Both the position numbers and the translations under genes were made by a program. 64,000 nt of DNA from Vandiemenella viatica (Eukaryota; Arthropoda; Insecta; Orthoptera; Morabidae): NCBI GenBank assembly GCA_031002005.1, contig JARYHS010008074.1, positions 267,841,930 through 267,905,929 of the forward strand, written 5' to 3'. How positions within the stretch are numbered: the stretch's first letter is position 1; each line of letters opens with the position of its first letter. Below the pieces are notes generated by a model. The model saw only the letters and a program-made list of their open reading frames with translations. It was not told where the DNA came from and searched no databases. Below, one piece after another: positions 22,328-32,956 of the stretch.

Positions 22328-23999
22328 CTAGCTGACCCGGCAATGCTTCACTATTGCTGGACTTGAGTAGGCACATAGATTAAATGAAAAAATATTTACA
22401 AGTAAATTTTAAACTGCTGTTTCATTCATTTTCAGTTGGAAAGGGTGAGATAGGGGATGCGCTTGGAAAACATCAGGCAGTATTTTCTGTTTGTTTCAAA
22501 GTATAAGTGTGCAAATTCCCATTGAAATCAATGAAATATGTGGTTTTGTCTAAATTATGGTAGGAGGGTGGGTTTTTTTTAATTTTTTTGACAGGAACCA
22601 TTTTCGACATCCCTCGACAATTCACCATAGCTTCGCCGTAATCGGACGAACGGTTTTGCGGGTTTGTTTAAATTATGGGGTGTTATGGGGAAGAGGGGTA
22701 ATTAAGGTGGTGGAAAGAATGAGTGTGATTGGGGTTTTTGTGAAATTAATGTGTACAGTATTTCTCTCTCTTTTTAAACTATAGTGTACAAATTCTTATC
22801 TAAATCGGATAAAAAATGTGGTTTGCCTAATTCATGGGGTGAAAATGTAATGGGGTTGGAAGGGGGAGGGGATGAATATTCGGAAACCATACGTAAGCAT
22901 TTTTTTTCTGTTTGTTTTAAAGTATAAGTGCACAAATTTTATCTAAATCGGATAAAAAATGTGGTTTGTCTAAATTATGGGGTAAAAACGTAATGGGGTT
23001 GGAAAGGGTGGGATGGGATGAATATTCGGAAACCATACGTAGGCAGTATTTTTCTGTTTGTTTTAAACAGTAAGTATACAAATTCTTATCTAAATCGGAT
23101 AAAAAATGTGTTTGCCTAATAATGGGGTAAAACGTAATGGCTTTGGAAATGGGGAGAGGGAAATATTTGGAAACCAAACGCAGGCATATTTTTCTGTTTG
23201 TTTGAAAGTATAAGTGTACAAATTCTTATCTAAATCGGATAAAAAATGTGGTTTGCCTAAATTATGGGTAAAAACGTAATGGGGGTGGAAAGGGGGAGAG
23301 GGGATGAATATTCGGAAACCAAACGTAGGCAGTATTTTTCTGTTTGTTTTAAAGTATAAGTGTACAAATTCTTATCTAAATCGGATAAAAATGTGGTTTC
23401 CTAAATTATGGGGTAAAACGTAATGGGGGTGGAAAGGGAAGAGGATGAATATTCGGAAACCATATGTTGGCAGTATTTTTCTGTTTGTTTTAAAGTATAA
23501 GTGTACAAATTCTTATCTAAATCGGATAAAAAATGTGGTTTGCCTAAATTATGGGGTAGAAACGTAAATGGGGGTGGAAAGGGAAGAGGGGATGAATATT
23601 CGGAAACCATATGTTGGCAGTATTTTTCTGTTTGTTTTAAAGTATAAGTGTACAAATTCTTATCTAAATCGGATAAAAAATGTGGTATTTCCTAAATTAT
23701 GGGTGAAAAAATTATGGGGTGGAAGGGGGAGAGGGGATTAATATTCGTAAACCGTATGTAGGCAGTATTTTTATGTTTGTTTTATAGTATGAGTGTACAA
23801 ATTCCTATCTAATCGGATAAAAATGTGGTTTTGCCTAAATTATGGGGTGTTATGGGAATAGGGGGTGAAATTTTGGAATTTTTTTTTCACAGGAACCTTC
23901 GCAGGCGCACACTCGAAAACTCTCCAAAGTTTCATTGCAATCTGATAAATGGTATAGGAATGCATAGAAGACAACAAACATTGATTTTTATATATAAGA
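22328..23999 (-). mobile_element. Helitron-like non-autonomous element
   Basis: On the minus strand it begins TCTTATATATAAAAATC (at 23999) and ends GCCGGGTCAGCTAG (at 22328), preceded by a short hairpin (GCAAT...ATTGC). Flanking bases are A and T, so insertion occurred between A and T. A 5' TC, a 3' hairpin plus CTAG, and A^T insertion without target duplication are Helitron hallmarks. The CTAGCTGACCCGGCAA end is shared by widespread arthropod repeats. Most of the interior is a tandem array. No Rep/helicase gene is present. Confidence 0.65.
22440..23860. repeat. Minisatellite of ~145-bp units within the Helitron-like element
   Basis: The anchor AGTATAAGTGTACAAATTC recurs with small changes near 22501, 22775, 22921, 23068, 23207, 23353, 23494, 23641 and 23786, giving steps of about 140-147 bp. 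Each unit also contains TAAATCGGATAAAAA and ATGAATATTCGGAAACC. The outer units are more diverged than the inner ones, as expected for arrays grown by unequal exchange. Confidence 0.85.
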
Positions 24000-24280
24000 T
24001 TTATTGTTCTATTTTTATGAACTTAATGTAGAGTGCTTCTCTGACTATACAGTCTCTCCCAGGGTCTCACGACTTGTGGGACCCGGATTCTGGGTTTGCA
24101 CCGATGGAACCCCATCTGGGTCTGGAATTGCTTCTACTTGGATCAAGCCACTTCTGTTAACTTTCCTCTCGATATCCCTTGCGAAGTCATTTAAATACAA
24201 CCTATGTTAACGTTTCAACAACAAATGATTGGGTAGTTTTCGATTTTTTAAAAATTTATAGCGAAATATTATGGTCGCCC

Positions 24281-25687
24281 TATAGTTACACTGGCAAAAA
24301 TTAGAATCTCACCATGCATACAGGAATGGTAGAATTTTAGGAAACTTTGAAGATATATCCAGGGCCATACCCAGAAGAAATGATAGCAAATGGAAATGGA
24401 TCAGGATAAGTTATTACCTTTAGATACAGTTTTCAGTAAGAAATGCGTCCAACTTGAGCACCAATGCATTCGTGGATTCTTGCCGACATTGAATCAACAA
24501 GTGTTTCGAATGTCTTCTTGGGGTATTTCTCTTTACGCCTGCATGTCTTTTGCAGTCAGTTATTTGTGCTGGGTCACCATGTGATCAAATGTGTCTACTC
24601 CTGGTATCCCAGACATGCTCTATTGGGGACAAATCTGGGGACTGTGCTGTTCAAATTGTGATCGAAACTCCTTGCAAGGCTTGTGTAACGATGGCCGCAA
24701 TATGAGGACGGGCATTATCTTGTTGTAAGATGCGATTTGAATGGTGAACATGAAGGGTATCACAATAAGATGCAGTACCCTGTCCACATAGTGGTGGGCT
24801 GTCATTGTGCCATCAACAACAGCCGACTCAGTCATGCTGTCGAAACTGATTGCCGCCAAAAAATGACACCGGTGACTGCATTTGTGTGATGTTCTGAAAT
24901 CACAGCAGGTAAGCCGTTTTCCAATACGCCTCCGAACATGTCGTGAATTATCACTTTGCCACAGACAGAATCGAGACTCGTCTGTAAACACAAATGTACG
25001 CCATTCACATGTCCTTTTATGTTTTGCATTACGCCAGGTTAGATGATGCTGGCAATGAAATCAGATTAATGGGACACATTGCATAGGGTTCAGAGAGCGT
25101 ACTCCAGCTTCAAGCAATTGGTTTTCAATCGTCCGGGGAGGGGGGTGACTCTCTCTGTAACCACTGTTTGGATCTGGCCTGCAGTCAACCATTTGCCAGC
25201 AGCAGCCACCCACACAATTTGGCGGTCTTCACGTGCTGTTATCCATCAGTATAGACCTGGAGTATTAGAGCTTTCTTTCATCACTGTGTAACAAGTCTGT
25301 ATACTGACAATGCACTACGGCCAATCCTTTGGGAGATTTCACGATATGATGCACCTTTTTAAAACACGTCAATTCTCCGACCTCTCTCACAGTTAGACAT
25401 TTGAGTGTATAGAGTTGTCACTCTTCGCCTGGGCATACTTAGCCAACAAGAACTCGTGGACAACAAAGTGTCATGTTACACCACACTGTACGCCACTAGT
25501 ACGTTAAAAGTAAAAAAAATAGCAATTTACATAATAGATAGCACCGTAATTCTCATATTATTACATGTAAAACTTTCAATTTTAAATCATTTAATACTCT
25601 TCATGTGGGCATACTTGGGGCCAAATTTCATTCATTTATCACAACATCGTATGGGTGTTGGGATTTTAATTTGCGCCAGTGTGTGTA
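24281..25687 (-). mobile_element. Tc1-like transposon with recognisable ends
   Basis: The left end (24289) CACTGGCAAAAATTAGAATC and the complement of the right end (CACTGGCGCAAATTAAAATC) match at most positions, with TA just outside each. The length of about 1.4 kb is normal for Tc1. The transposase lies on the minus strand. The element sits within the 6.8-kb hAT-ended element. Confidence 0.8.
24440..25415 (-). pseudogene. Tc1-like transposase (pseudogene)
   Basis: The order on the minus strand is: MSNCERGRRIDVF at about 25400 (start of the DNA-binding domain); a linker ending near 25040; the first catalytic Asp in FTDESRFCLW at about 24990, followed by VRRRIGKRL; HFLAAISFDSMTESAVVDGT and MTAHHYVDRVL; the second block QDNARPH near 24712 in a shifted frame; and the third, SPDLSPIEHVWD, near 24625 with its catalytic Glu. 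The three catalytic acids (DDE) are therefore all readable, but in different frames, and there are internal stops. It is more complete than the copy at 0.6-7.1 kb. Confidence 0.85.
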
Positions 25688-26015
25688 TCAGTTGCTACGT
25701 GTAAAGGTCGAGCTCTATTTTGCCAATACTGGTCTGTACCGTCACCGCAACGACAGTCGGCCGAGTGGCAGCTCGCCCCCTCGCGTCCACAATTTTCCAT
25801 AGCTCGCCCATGTTCCTACCCGGTCTTTAGTCTCCTTTAACGTTTTCAAGTGATTGTTACAGGGAATCAGTGTTGGGGATGACAGGTAGGTTTGATACCT
25901 TTACTTTATTTTGCACAGTTTTGGTACGAAAGTACATTAAAATACTTTTTTATCTGACTCATGTAATCACCTATCTGGTTGATCTTTTATGTACAAAAAT
26001 AGTATCCCAGCGCAG

Positions 26016-26225
26016 CAGTACCGGATTAACCACGTAGCAGGAGGTAGCAAATGCCACGGGCCTCCGCCTTCTAGGGGGCCTCGCGCCTCCTAGGGGGGCC
26101 CCGCACCTAGGCTAGATGGGCGACCTTTTTTGTTTTTAGCTCCACAATTTTCCCCAGGACGGCAAAAATCAAGGGCCTCTTCTTCACATTTGCTACGGGC
26201 CCCGCGCTGTCTTAATCCGGCCCTG
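26016..26225. mobile_element. hAT-type MITE with perfect 8-bp duplication
   Basis: Ends CAGTACCGGATTAAC and the complement of CTTAATCCGGCCCTG are inverted repeats. CAGCGCAG stands on both sides (26008-26015 and 26226-26233). The 210-bp element is rich in GGGCC motifs and has no coding capacity. Confidence 0.85.
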
Positions 26226-26569
26226 CAGCGCAGTATTAACAAATCATTACCACACTGTACCGGAATGAAAGATTCTCGCATATTTCAACGCAATCGCAAT
26301 GAAATGTCAATCACTTCGCACTTGACGTGTTTGTTTTGCTTGAGGTTCTTTTCGATTCATTCAGTATTTTTTTTTTTTTTTTGCAAAGAATGAGGTTATA
26401 ACATATTTTAATTTAAATTTAGGTCGTAAAGATTTTGTATAATAAATATAATAATTTCATGTTATCTCAAAGTTCTAGTCAGAGTTTCTTATTAGGAAAC
26501 TCGCAGTGCACCTATATCGTAGTCACCTAACTTCGAAAGGAGACCTACAGATTAACGTGAAATTCGAAC

Positions 26570-26733
26570 ACGGAGCGTCCTAGAATCCTCGTATTAACAG
26601 ATAAAAGCATTGCCAGAGGTAAATGTCAATTTTTAGGCCCGCAAAAATTACAGTCGAGTCCGGGATTTGAACCGGGACCTTCAGTATCCAAACCGCACGC
26701 AGTCATTTGAGTCACCAGTCCGAATGTAGGTGT
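26570..26733 (-). repeat. tRNA-derived SINE-like copy, minus strand
   Basis: The minus strand has an A-box-like ACTGGTGACTCAAATG and a B-box-like GGTTCAAATCC. These are followed by GGACTCGACTGTAATTTTTG and CTCTGGCAATG, which is shared with the plus-strand copy at 26866. No complete cloverleaf can be drawn, so it is not a tRNA gene. Confidence 0.55.
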
Positions 26734-26865
26734 AATGAAAAATAAGTTTGCAAACATGATACAATGAATACTTTTTTTCTATACCATCTATTTTTGCTAT
26801 CAAAAAACACGAATCAACTTTTATGTGTTTGAATACATATTTTTCAGTACTTCTAGATTAGTCTG

Positions 26866-27010
26866 GCGTATGGTTACGGCGTGCGATTCGGGTGTGGAAG
26901 GTCCCCGTTACAAATGCAGATCTCGGCTGCAATTTTTGTGGGTCTTAAAATTGATCTTCAACTCTGGCAATGTTTTGATTTATTAATGCGAAGATGCTAG
27001 AACAATTCCT
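26866..27010 (+). repeat. tRNA-derived SINE-like copy, plus strand
   Basis: It starts TCTGGCGTATGGTTACGGCG (A-box-like) and has a decayed B box (GGTCCCCGTTACAAATGC). It continues CTGCAATTTTTGTGGG and CTCTGGCAATG, parallel to the minus-strand copy. The two lie head to head about 130 bp apart. Confidence 0.55.
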
Positions 27011-27555
27011 ACATGTTAAGAACATCTTATGAACATGGATGAAAAAAAGACACTTGTTTTAAGACCAACAATAACATGAAAACAACATTTGGTCGTAAGG
27101 GAAGGGAAATTTCCGAACTCGGTGCGGTGACGGTGCGGAACAGTATCAGGCAAGAGAGGCCCGATCTTCAGAGGAGTTAAAATTAATCTAAAACCACTTT
27201 CTATCACCAGTGATCAACACGTGGCTAAAATCTTGCCATATTGATTATTGAACATGAAGTAAATCAAATTTTTAATTTCGAAAATGTGATTTACTGGTTT
27301 GCAGTTGTTAAAGCCAGTAAGAGGGGATTGTGAAAGCAATTGTTTTTATTTTATTTGTATATCTTTGAAATGTTGTTAATCTTACAATTTTATTAACTAT
27401 TATTTTTAAAAATAAACTTTTATTTAATTATGTTTTATTAATATCATATTTTACACCTAAAAGATGATATAATATACTCAATTTTGGATTTAAGTTTTCA
27501 AGGGGTGACACCATCGATATCCGCCCGGGTGTCACCCACGCTAGCTACGCCACTG

Positions 27556-28826
27556 GTGCTACTTGGGAAAGGCATTAGTTCTGTGTTGGGGGTTGTGCCT
27601 GTGATCACCATCAGTAGGTGGGGTTTCACTAGGCATGGCCTACACCTAAATCAAAGGGGGAAGGGAGTACTTTCTGAGTTGTTAGCTAAAGCAGTGAGGG
27701 ACCCCTTTTCCAGAGATGATGGGGTCAGGACTGTGCCTTTTTTAGGTTAGGGGCTGCTAGTGAAGGGACAAAAATAGATTATCAAAGGGATACTGATTGC
27801 AGATTCAAGATGGGAAAAGTCACAGATGTAAAAGGAATAGATGAAGTGGCTGAAACAATAACTGACTGGGATAAAACTGGGAAAGAGGAGAGAAATTCTG
27901 AAAATATAAAGCCGGTAATAAGGGTGTTAATGGTAAACTATAGAAGTATAATGAACAAAGTAATCGAATTTGTAAAATTAATAGAGATACACGAACCACA
28001 AGTAATAAATGGGGTAGAGAGTTTTTTAAATGAAGACTTTCTAGGCAGTGAGTTTTTTCCTGATGGTTACAGAGTGTACAGCAGAGATAGAGGAGCAATT
28101 GGTGGAGGATTCTTCATACTAGTTAGCAAAAACTACCACAGTTCACTGGCGTTCATAGATCAAGACCATGAGTTACTTGGGGTAGATTTCAGGGGTAATA
28201 AAAAATAACAAATCAGGGTGTTGGCTGCTTACCGCAGTGGAAGAATGACAGATGAAGTTGAGGCACTTGGGGAGAAATTAAATTCATACTCAGATTTCAG
28301 AGGTGAGAATAGAATGATCATTATTGGTGAGGATTTAAGTTTACCAGCTGTAAACTGGGAAGGAAATAATATTAATAACACACGGGAACAAAGATTAACA
28401 AATACCATAATAAGGGAAGGGAGGGAGGGATGGTAGGGTAAAACACTAGGGGACAAAACATTTTGGATATATTCCTACTAAAGCCTGATGATAACCTTGT
28501 GGGGTGTCAAGTAATCGAAGGAATAAGTGATCATGAAGCAGTTCTGATGAATATTAGAGGATTCAGTAAACCATCAGCCAAAATTGAGGGGTGAAATAGG
28601 TACAATTATAAAAAGGAACAGATTTCAAGTTTGAAGAGATATTTAAGAGAACGTTTCAGCAAATGGAAGGAAGGCACAAGTACAGTGGAGTCAAGGTGGG
28701 AAGAGTTCAAGGATATAATAAAAATGGGGTAAGAAAAATTTATTCCAAAGCAGAAAATAAAGTGAAGTAGAGAACCTATGTACTATAATAGGGAAGTGAA
28801 TAGGTTAAAGCATTGGTAAGAAAAGA
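27556..28826 (+). pseudogene. CR1-group copy 2: ORF1 end and ORF2 endonuclease
   Basis: ORF1 resumes with LLGKGISSVLG and its histidine block RWGFTRHGLHLN, ending at 27750. ORF2 opens at 27810 (MGKVTDVKGID). The endonuclease N-terminus RVLMVNYRSIMNK is in frame here, unlike in copy 1, and continues to GVDFRGNKK, where a stop at 28206 ends it. The next frame (28218-28436) carries IIIGEDLSLPAVNW. Later parts are interrupted by stops. At 28815-28826 the I-group insertion cuts it at a GGTAAGAAAAGA site. Confidence 0.8.
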
Positions 28827-28852
28827 TGTTGTTGTGTTTGTTGTTTTGTGCT

Positions 28853-29293
28853 TTAGGGCGCGTCAACATCGGGGTTATTAGCGCCCTAACAAATACAGGA
28901 CGTGACAATGTGACAAAATTGCCGTCTAAGTGGCCGACTGTAAAAGGTCGGCCACAGAGACAGCACAATAAAATATTAGAATACTGACTGGTATTCCGTC
29001 TGTATGACTGACTGTAGAGGGGTCAGGCCCACAGACGGAAAAAATAAAACATAATAATAATAATAATACGTTAGTACACAGGACACACAGAGTAAAACTA
29101 CATACATTGACTGGTTGGCTGTAAACGGGCCAACCAGTTTGAAACGAAGAACTACCTGGCTGGCTGTAAAGGGGCCAGCCAGGTAAACAAGGTCACAACT
29201 AAAAACAGTACTTGGATTGGTGGCTCTAAAAGGCCACCAATCCAATGTAAAACCTAGGCCGGTCTGCCCAAAATTTTTGGGACAAGACCGGCC
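28853..29293 (-). repeat. Series of complementary stem-loops in the I-group 3' region
   Basis: Stems with different sequences but perfect pairing occur at 28853-28889 (9 bp), 28930-28955 (9 bp), 28994-29040 (10 bp outside, 5 bp inside), 29110-29138 (10 bp), 29153-29185 (12 bp), 29212-29245 (13 bp) and 29257-29293 (9 bp). Loops in five of them begin TGTAAA, TGTAGA or TCTAAA on the plus strand (CCTTTACA-like in element RNA). Such a series suggests selection for structure, perhaps recognition by the element's own reverse transcriptase; that role is an inference. An eighth hairpin with a related loop lies inside ORF2 at 29415-29442. Confidence 0.85.
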
Positions 29294-30060
29294 ATGCCAC
29301 AAAACTTTAAAACCTTGGCCACATTGTCACTATCATTGTTTAAAATAAGGGACAGATCGTTGGCTAAGCCAACGTCTGCCCTTAGATCTAAAAACAATAC
29401 ACATTCAGTTAAAATGTGGCGTACCGTCAAAGGTACGCCACAAGCATCACATTCCGGAGGGTCCTCTCGGCGGAGAAGAAAGCTGTGCGTCAGAGGACAG
29501 TGCCCTATTCGGAGGCGAGTAAGGAGAACCTCATCCCTCCTCGCCCGCTGGAAGGAGCTGCTCCACGGCTGAACTGTCGGTTTGACCAGCCGGAGCTTAT
29601 TATGCTCAACTTCCAGCCACTGCCTCTGCCAAACATCAAAAATAAATCTCTTCGTCGCCGAGGCAAGGTCTGACTTTGGGACCGGTTCAAAGTCGGTTCT
29701 GACCTTGTCGCAGGCTAACTTGGCAGCTTGATCAGCTGCCTCGTTCCCTCTGATTCCCACATGGCCCGGTACCCAGCAGAATAACACCTCCTTTCCACGA
29801 GATTGAAGGGAAAGGAGGGCGTCCTGGATGTCCTGGACTAGACGATCTGCTGGATACATATTTCCTATGGCCTGAATACAACTGAGGGAATCACAGCATA
29901 TGATGAACAACTTATCGCGCATTACTTTCATATGCTGGAGCGACTTTAGCACGGCGTGGCACTCGGCAGTAAAAACGCTGCACCTGCCGTCAAGTTTATG
30001 TGTAAGTCGCTCGAGGGAACACGACGGAGCAGCCAACTCCGTTAGCCTGCTTAGACCCAT
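29254..30060 (-). pseudogene. I-group ORF2: RNase H and C-terminal zinc-finger-like part
   Basis: RNase H residues are visible: Glu in FTAECHAVLKSL, Asp in IICCDSLSCIQAIG, and His and Asp in WVPGHVGIRGNEAADQAAK. The first catalytic Asp lies upstream, near the frame break at 30060. After about 110 residues comes CDACGVPLTVRHILTEC, a Cys/His cluster typical of the C-terminus of I/R1-type ORF2. The frame stops at 29254. RNase H removes the RNA strand of the cDNA hybrid and separates this group from CR1 and RTE elements. The DNA for the Cys/His cluster forms a perfect hairpin (29415-29442). Confidence 0.9.
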
Positions 30061-30293
30061 CCGTAAATACCGGGGTAAAATTATGATGCTCGTTTAAGAC
30101 ATCTCTAAAAATTCTGATAAAAACATTATCGGCGGTACACAGCTTGTTGTACCGCGATAATTCTAAAATCATTCTGGGCCTCTTTAAAAGCCAGGGAGGA
30201 GATTTACTCCAACCCTGGTGATAAAAAGAAGGAAGCTCGAATCCGCATTGTTCTAAAATAGCCTTTGTACGGTAGCTGAACGGTTTAGTGGCT

Positions 30294-31622
30294 CTATGCC
30301 GGTTGGTATAGAGCCGCTCGTAGTTGGATGCAAACTATGTCGTACACGGGACTGCCAGGTGTTATGGCAATATGCGTATAGTGTCGCACCATGAGGAGTT
30401 GCCGGCGGATGGTAAGTGGTGGCTCGCCCGAGTCAGCACAAATGCTGACAATAGGGCTGGTGCGATATGCACCAGTGGCGAGCCGAATTCCTGCATGGTG
30501 GACACTATCCAGTATCCGAAGATAACTGTCCCGTGCCGAACCATATACGATACAACCATACTCGAGACGCGACCGTACAAAGGCTCGATAAAACTGTAGC
30601 AGGCAGGAGCGATCAGCGCCCCACGACCTGCCGCACAGACATTTTAAAATATTAAGAGCTTTTAAGGCCCTGGCTTTCACATCTTTAAGATGTGGAAGCC
30701 AGTTAAGCCTGGTGTCAAAAATGAGGCCCAGAAATCTAACTGTTTCAGTAAAACTTAAAACGGTGTTCCTCAAGGTAAGGTGAGGCTCAGCTAAAAGACT
30801 TCTGCTACGAGTAAAAAGTACACACCGGGTTTTCTCGGCAGAGAATCGAAAACCGGTGTGCACTGACCAATCATCCAGCCTGTTCAGCGCGAGTTGCAGC
30901 TGCCGCTCTGCGCTTCTCAGGCTGGACGATGCAATAAAAATTAAAAAATCGTCCACATATAAGGAGAACCGAATGGGACTCCTTATAACCAAAGATATAC
31001 TGTTAATTGCGATAACAAATAGGGTCACGCTTAAAACTGACCCCTGAGGGACACCGTTTTCCTGAATAAAAAGATCAGACACTTCACCACCGACTCGGTA
31101 CCGGAAGCAACGACCAGATAAAAATGATTTTAAAAAACGGGGTAGGTTACCCCTAAAACCCCATTCATGTAACTGTTTTAAAATAACATGCCGCCAGGTA
31201 GTATCGTAAGCCTTTTCAAGATCGAAAAAAACACCCACGAGGTGTTGGCTGCGTATGAACGCATCCTGTATTGCCGCCTCCAGGAGGATCAGGTTGTCCA
31301 AGGTGGAACGGAACTTCCTGAATCCACACTGAAAGCGGCTCAGGAGATTACGGGATTCAAGACACCAGACGAGGCGGCGATTCACCATCCTCTCCAGTGT
31401 CTTCCCCACGCAGCTAGTCAAGGCAATACTACGATAACTACCTGGCAACAATTTGTCCTTGCCAGGTTTTAAAATGGGAATTAATGTTGCTTCTTTCCAC
31501 GAGTCGGGGAAGTGTCCTCCGGTCCAAATGTCGTTAAAAATATCTAGAAGGTACTTTTTAGCATCCTTGCTGAGATGCCTCAGCATCTGGTACTGGATCA
31601 TCAGGCCCTGGAGCAGTGTCAT
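30294..31622 (-). pseudogene. I-group ORF2: reverse transcriptase part
   Basis: One long frame of 442 codons covers almost the whole polymerase: PGSYRSIALTSCVGKTLERM, FRKFRSTLDNLILLE, FFDLEKAYDTTW, QENGVPQGSVLSVTLF, the catalytic YVDDFLIF, FSAEKTRCVLFTR, VRFLGLIFDTRLNWLPH and the thumb (FYRAFVRSRLEYGCIVYG). All catalytic aspartates are present. Because neighbouring domains are frameshifted, ORF2 as a whole cannot be made. The frame ends at 30294, just before the linker to RNase H. Confidence 0.9.
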
Positions 31623-32947
31623 TTGCGCTGTTCAACGCACTCTCCAGCTCCCAAGATGTGAATGGGCAGTTGTAGGCCTCTGAATTCGACGAATCGAAGC
31701 ACAGCGGGCGCCTCTCGGCAGCGACTCTACGTCGCTGAAACCGAGGGTCAAAGTTATCGGACGAAGTGATGGCGGCGAAGTTCTCCGCCATCAGCTGCGC
31801 TATGCTTCGTTCGTCAGTAATAATACGTCCATGATCCAGTAACCCAGATACTGGTGCGCGGGAGTACCTTCCAGATATACGGCGAATGGACTCCCATACT
31901 TTCGACGAAGGTGTGGAACGATTGATAGTGCTCACAAAGTTCTGCCATGACCTCTTCTTACTCTCCTTAATAACACGGCGCGCCTTAGCTCTTGCTATAC
32001 GGAACGCTGCCAGGTTGTCGGATGTAGGATACAACCTAAAACGCCGCAACGCCCGTCTGCGACCCTGAATAGCGGAACGACATTCGTCGTTCCACCAGGG
32101 GACGGGCGTCCTTCGCAGCGTTCCGGAGCTTTTCGGCATGGAAAACGTCAGCTGCACGGTGAATCACTTCCGTGAAGTGATTCACCTTCTCTTGTATACT
32201 GCCTACAAGTTGCAGTTGTACAGAGCGGCAATAGAGTTGCCAATCTGCACAACTTGACGTTCCCATTTGCGCCGGTTATTTCCCCCTCCACGATCGCACT
32301 CGACGTGCAACCAAATAGGGAAGTGGTCGCTTCCATGTAGGTCGCGATCCACCTCCCATAGCACGGAGTCTGCGATTGAGGGAGAACACAAGGAAAGGTC
32401 AATGGCAGAAGACCGTACCGGTAGCAGTGGTGAAATGAGTCATTTGCCCTGTATTCAGGATACAAAATTTCCTCCTGCTCCATCAATCTACCAATCACTC
32501 GGCCCCGGGGGCAATCGGTGGTGGAACCCCACAACGCACTGTGGGCGTTTGAAATCTCCCAAAAGGAGAAAGGGCCGGAGTGAGTTGTCGCGTAATGCCA
32601 ACCAGGTCGTCGTAGTCGACGGACAAAACTGGGTGGCAGATAGATAGAGCATACGGTCAGTTGTATTGGACCGTGAATTTTCACCGCTACTGCTTGTAGA
32701 TGAGAGGTGAGAGCGACGGGTTCGGAGTGGACAGTGTTCCGAACAAACACCGCCACTCCGCCTTCGCTCGATCACCCTCGGTATCGTCCTTTCGGAATAT
32801 GTCATAACCTCTTAGCACTGGCTGATGTTGTGGTCTAAAGTGTGTCTCCTGGAGAACGAGACACAATGGATTAGACCGTGCTAAGAGCTGGACTTCCTCT
32901 TTGTGAGCCTGAAAACCGTTTACGTTCCACTGAAGTATGGGAGCCAT
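31560..32947 (-). pseudogene. I-group ORF2: apurinic-type endonuclease part
   Basis: ORF2 opens at 32947 with MAPILQWNVNGFQAHKEEV; the Asn of WNVNG and the Glu of LQETHF are metal- and DNA-binding residues. Frame changes then give VAVFVRNTVHSEPV, ICSIYLPP-like sequence, LLLGDF and NAHSALWGS, and finally DLHGSDHFPIWLHVE, the SDH catalytic block near 32330. The linker at 32157-31558 (TPVPWWNDECRSAI) leads to the polymerase. The enzyme would nick target DNA. At least three frameshifts between 32800 and 32150 inactivate it. Confidence 0.85.
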
Positions 32948-32956
32948 TCTACCTAT

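Larger units (their letters stand above)
20743..27555. mobile_element. hAT-ended element, 6.8 kb, carrying other insertions
   Basis: The ends are inverted repeats: CATTGGCGTAGCTAG at 20743 and the complement of CTAGCTACGCCACTG ending at 27555 (CAGTGGCGTAGCTAG). Just inside, GGGTGTCACC/GGGTGACACC motifs occur at both ends. Flanks GTGCTATG (20735-20742) and GTGCTACT (27556-27563) form an imperfect 8-bp duplication; uninterrupted copy 1 supports the right-hand version. CAGTGGCG termini and 8-bp duplications indicate hAT. No hAT transposase is legible, so it was either non-autonomous or its gene has decayed beyond recognition. Later insertions account for more than half its length. Confidence 0.75.

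Noticed and set aside
22440..23860. Regular direct repeats suggesting a CRISPR array
   Set aside because: The units are contiguous ~145-bp minisatellite repeats without unique spacers, and the surroundings are eukaryotic transposons.
26650..26733. tRNA gene on the minus strand
   Set aside because: A- and B-box-like words are present, but no cloverleaf can be formed, and a second similar copy continues into a shared non-tRNA body, so it is a SINE.
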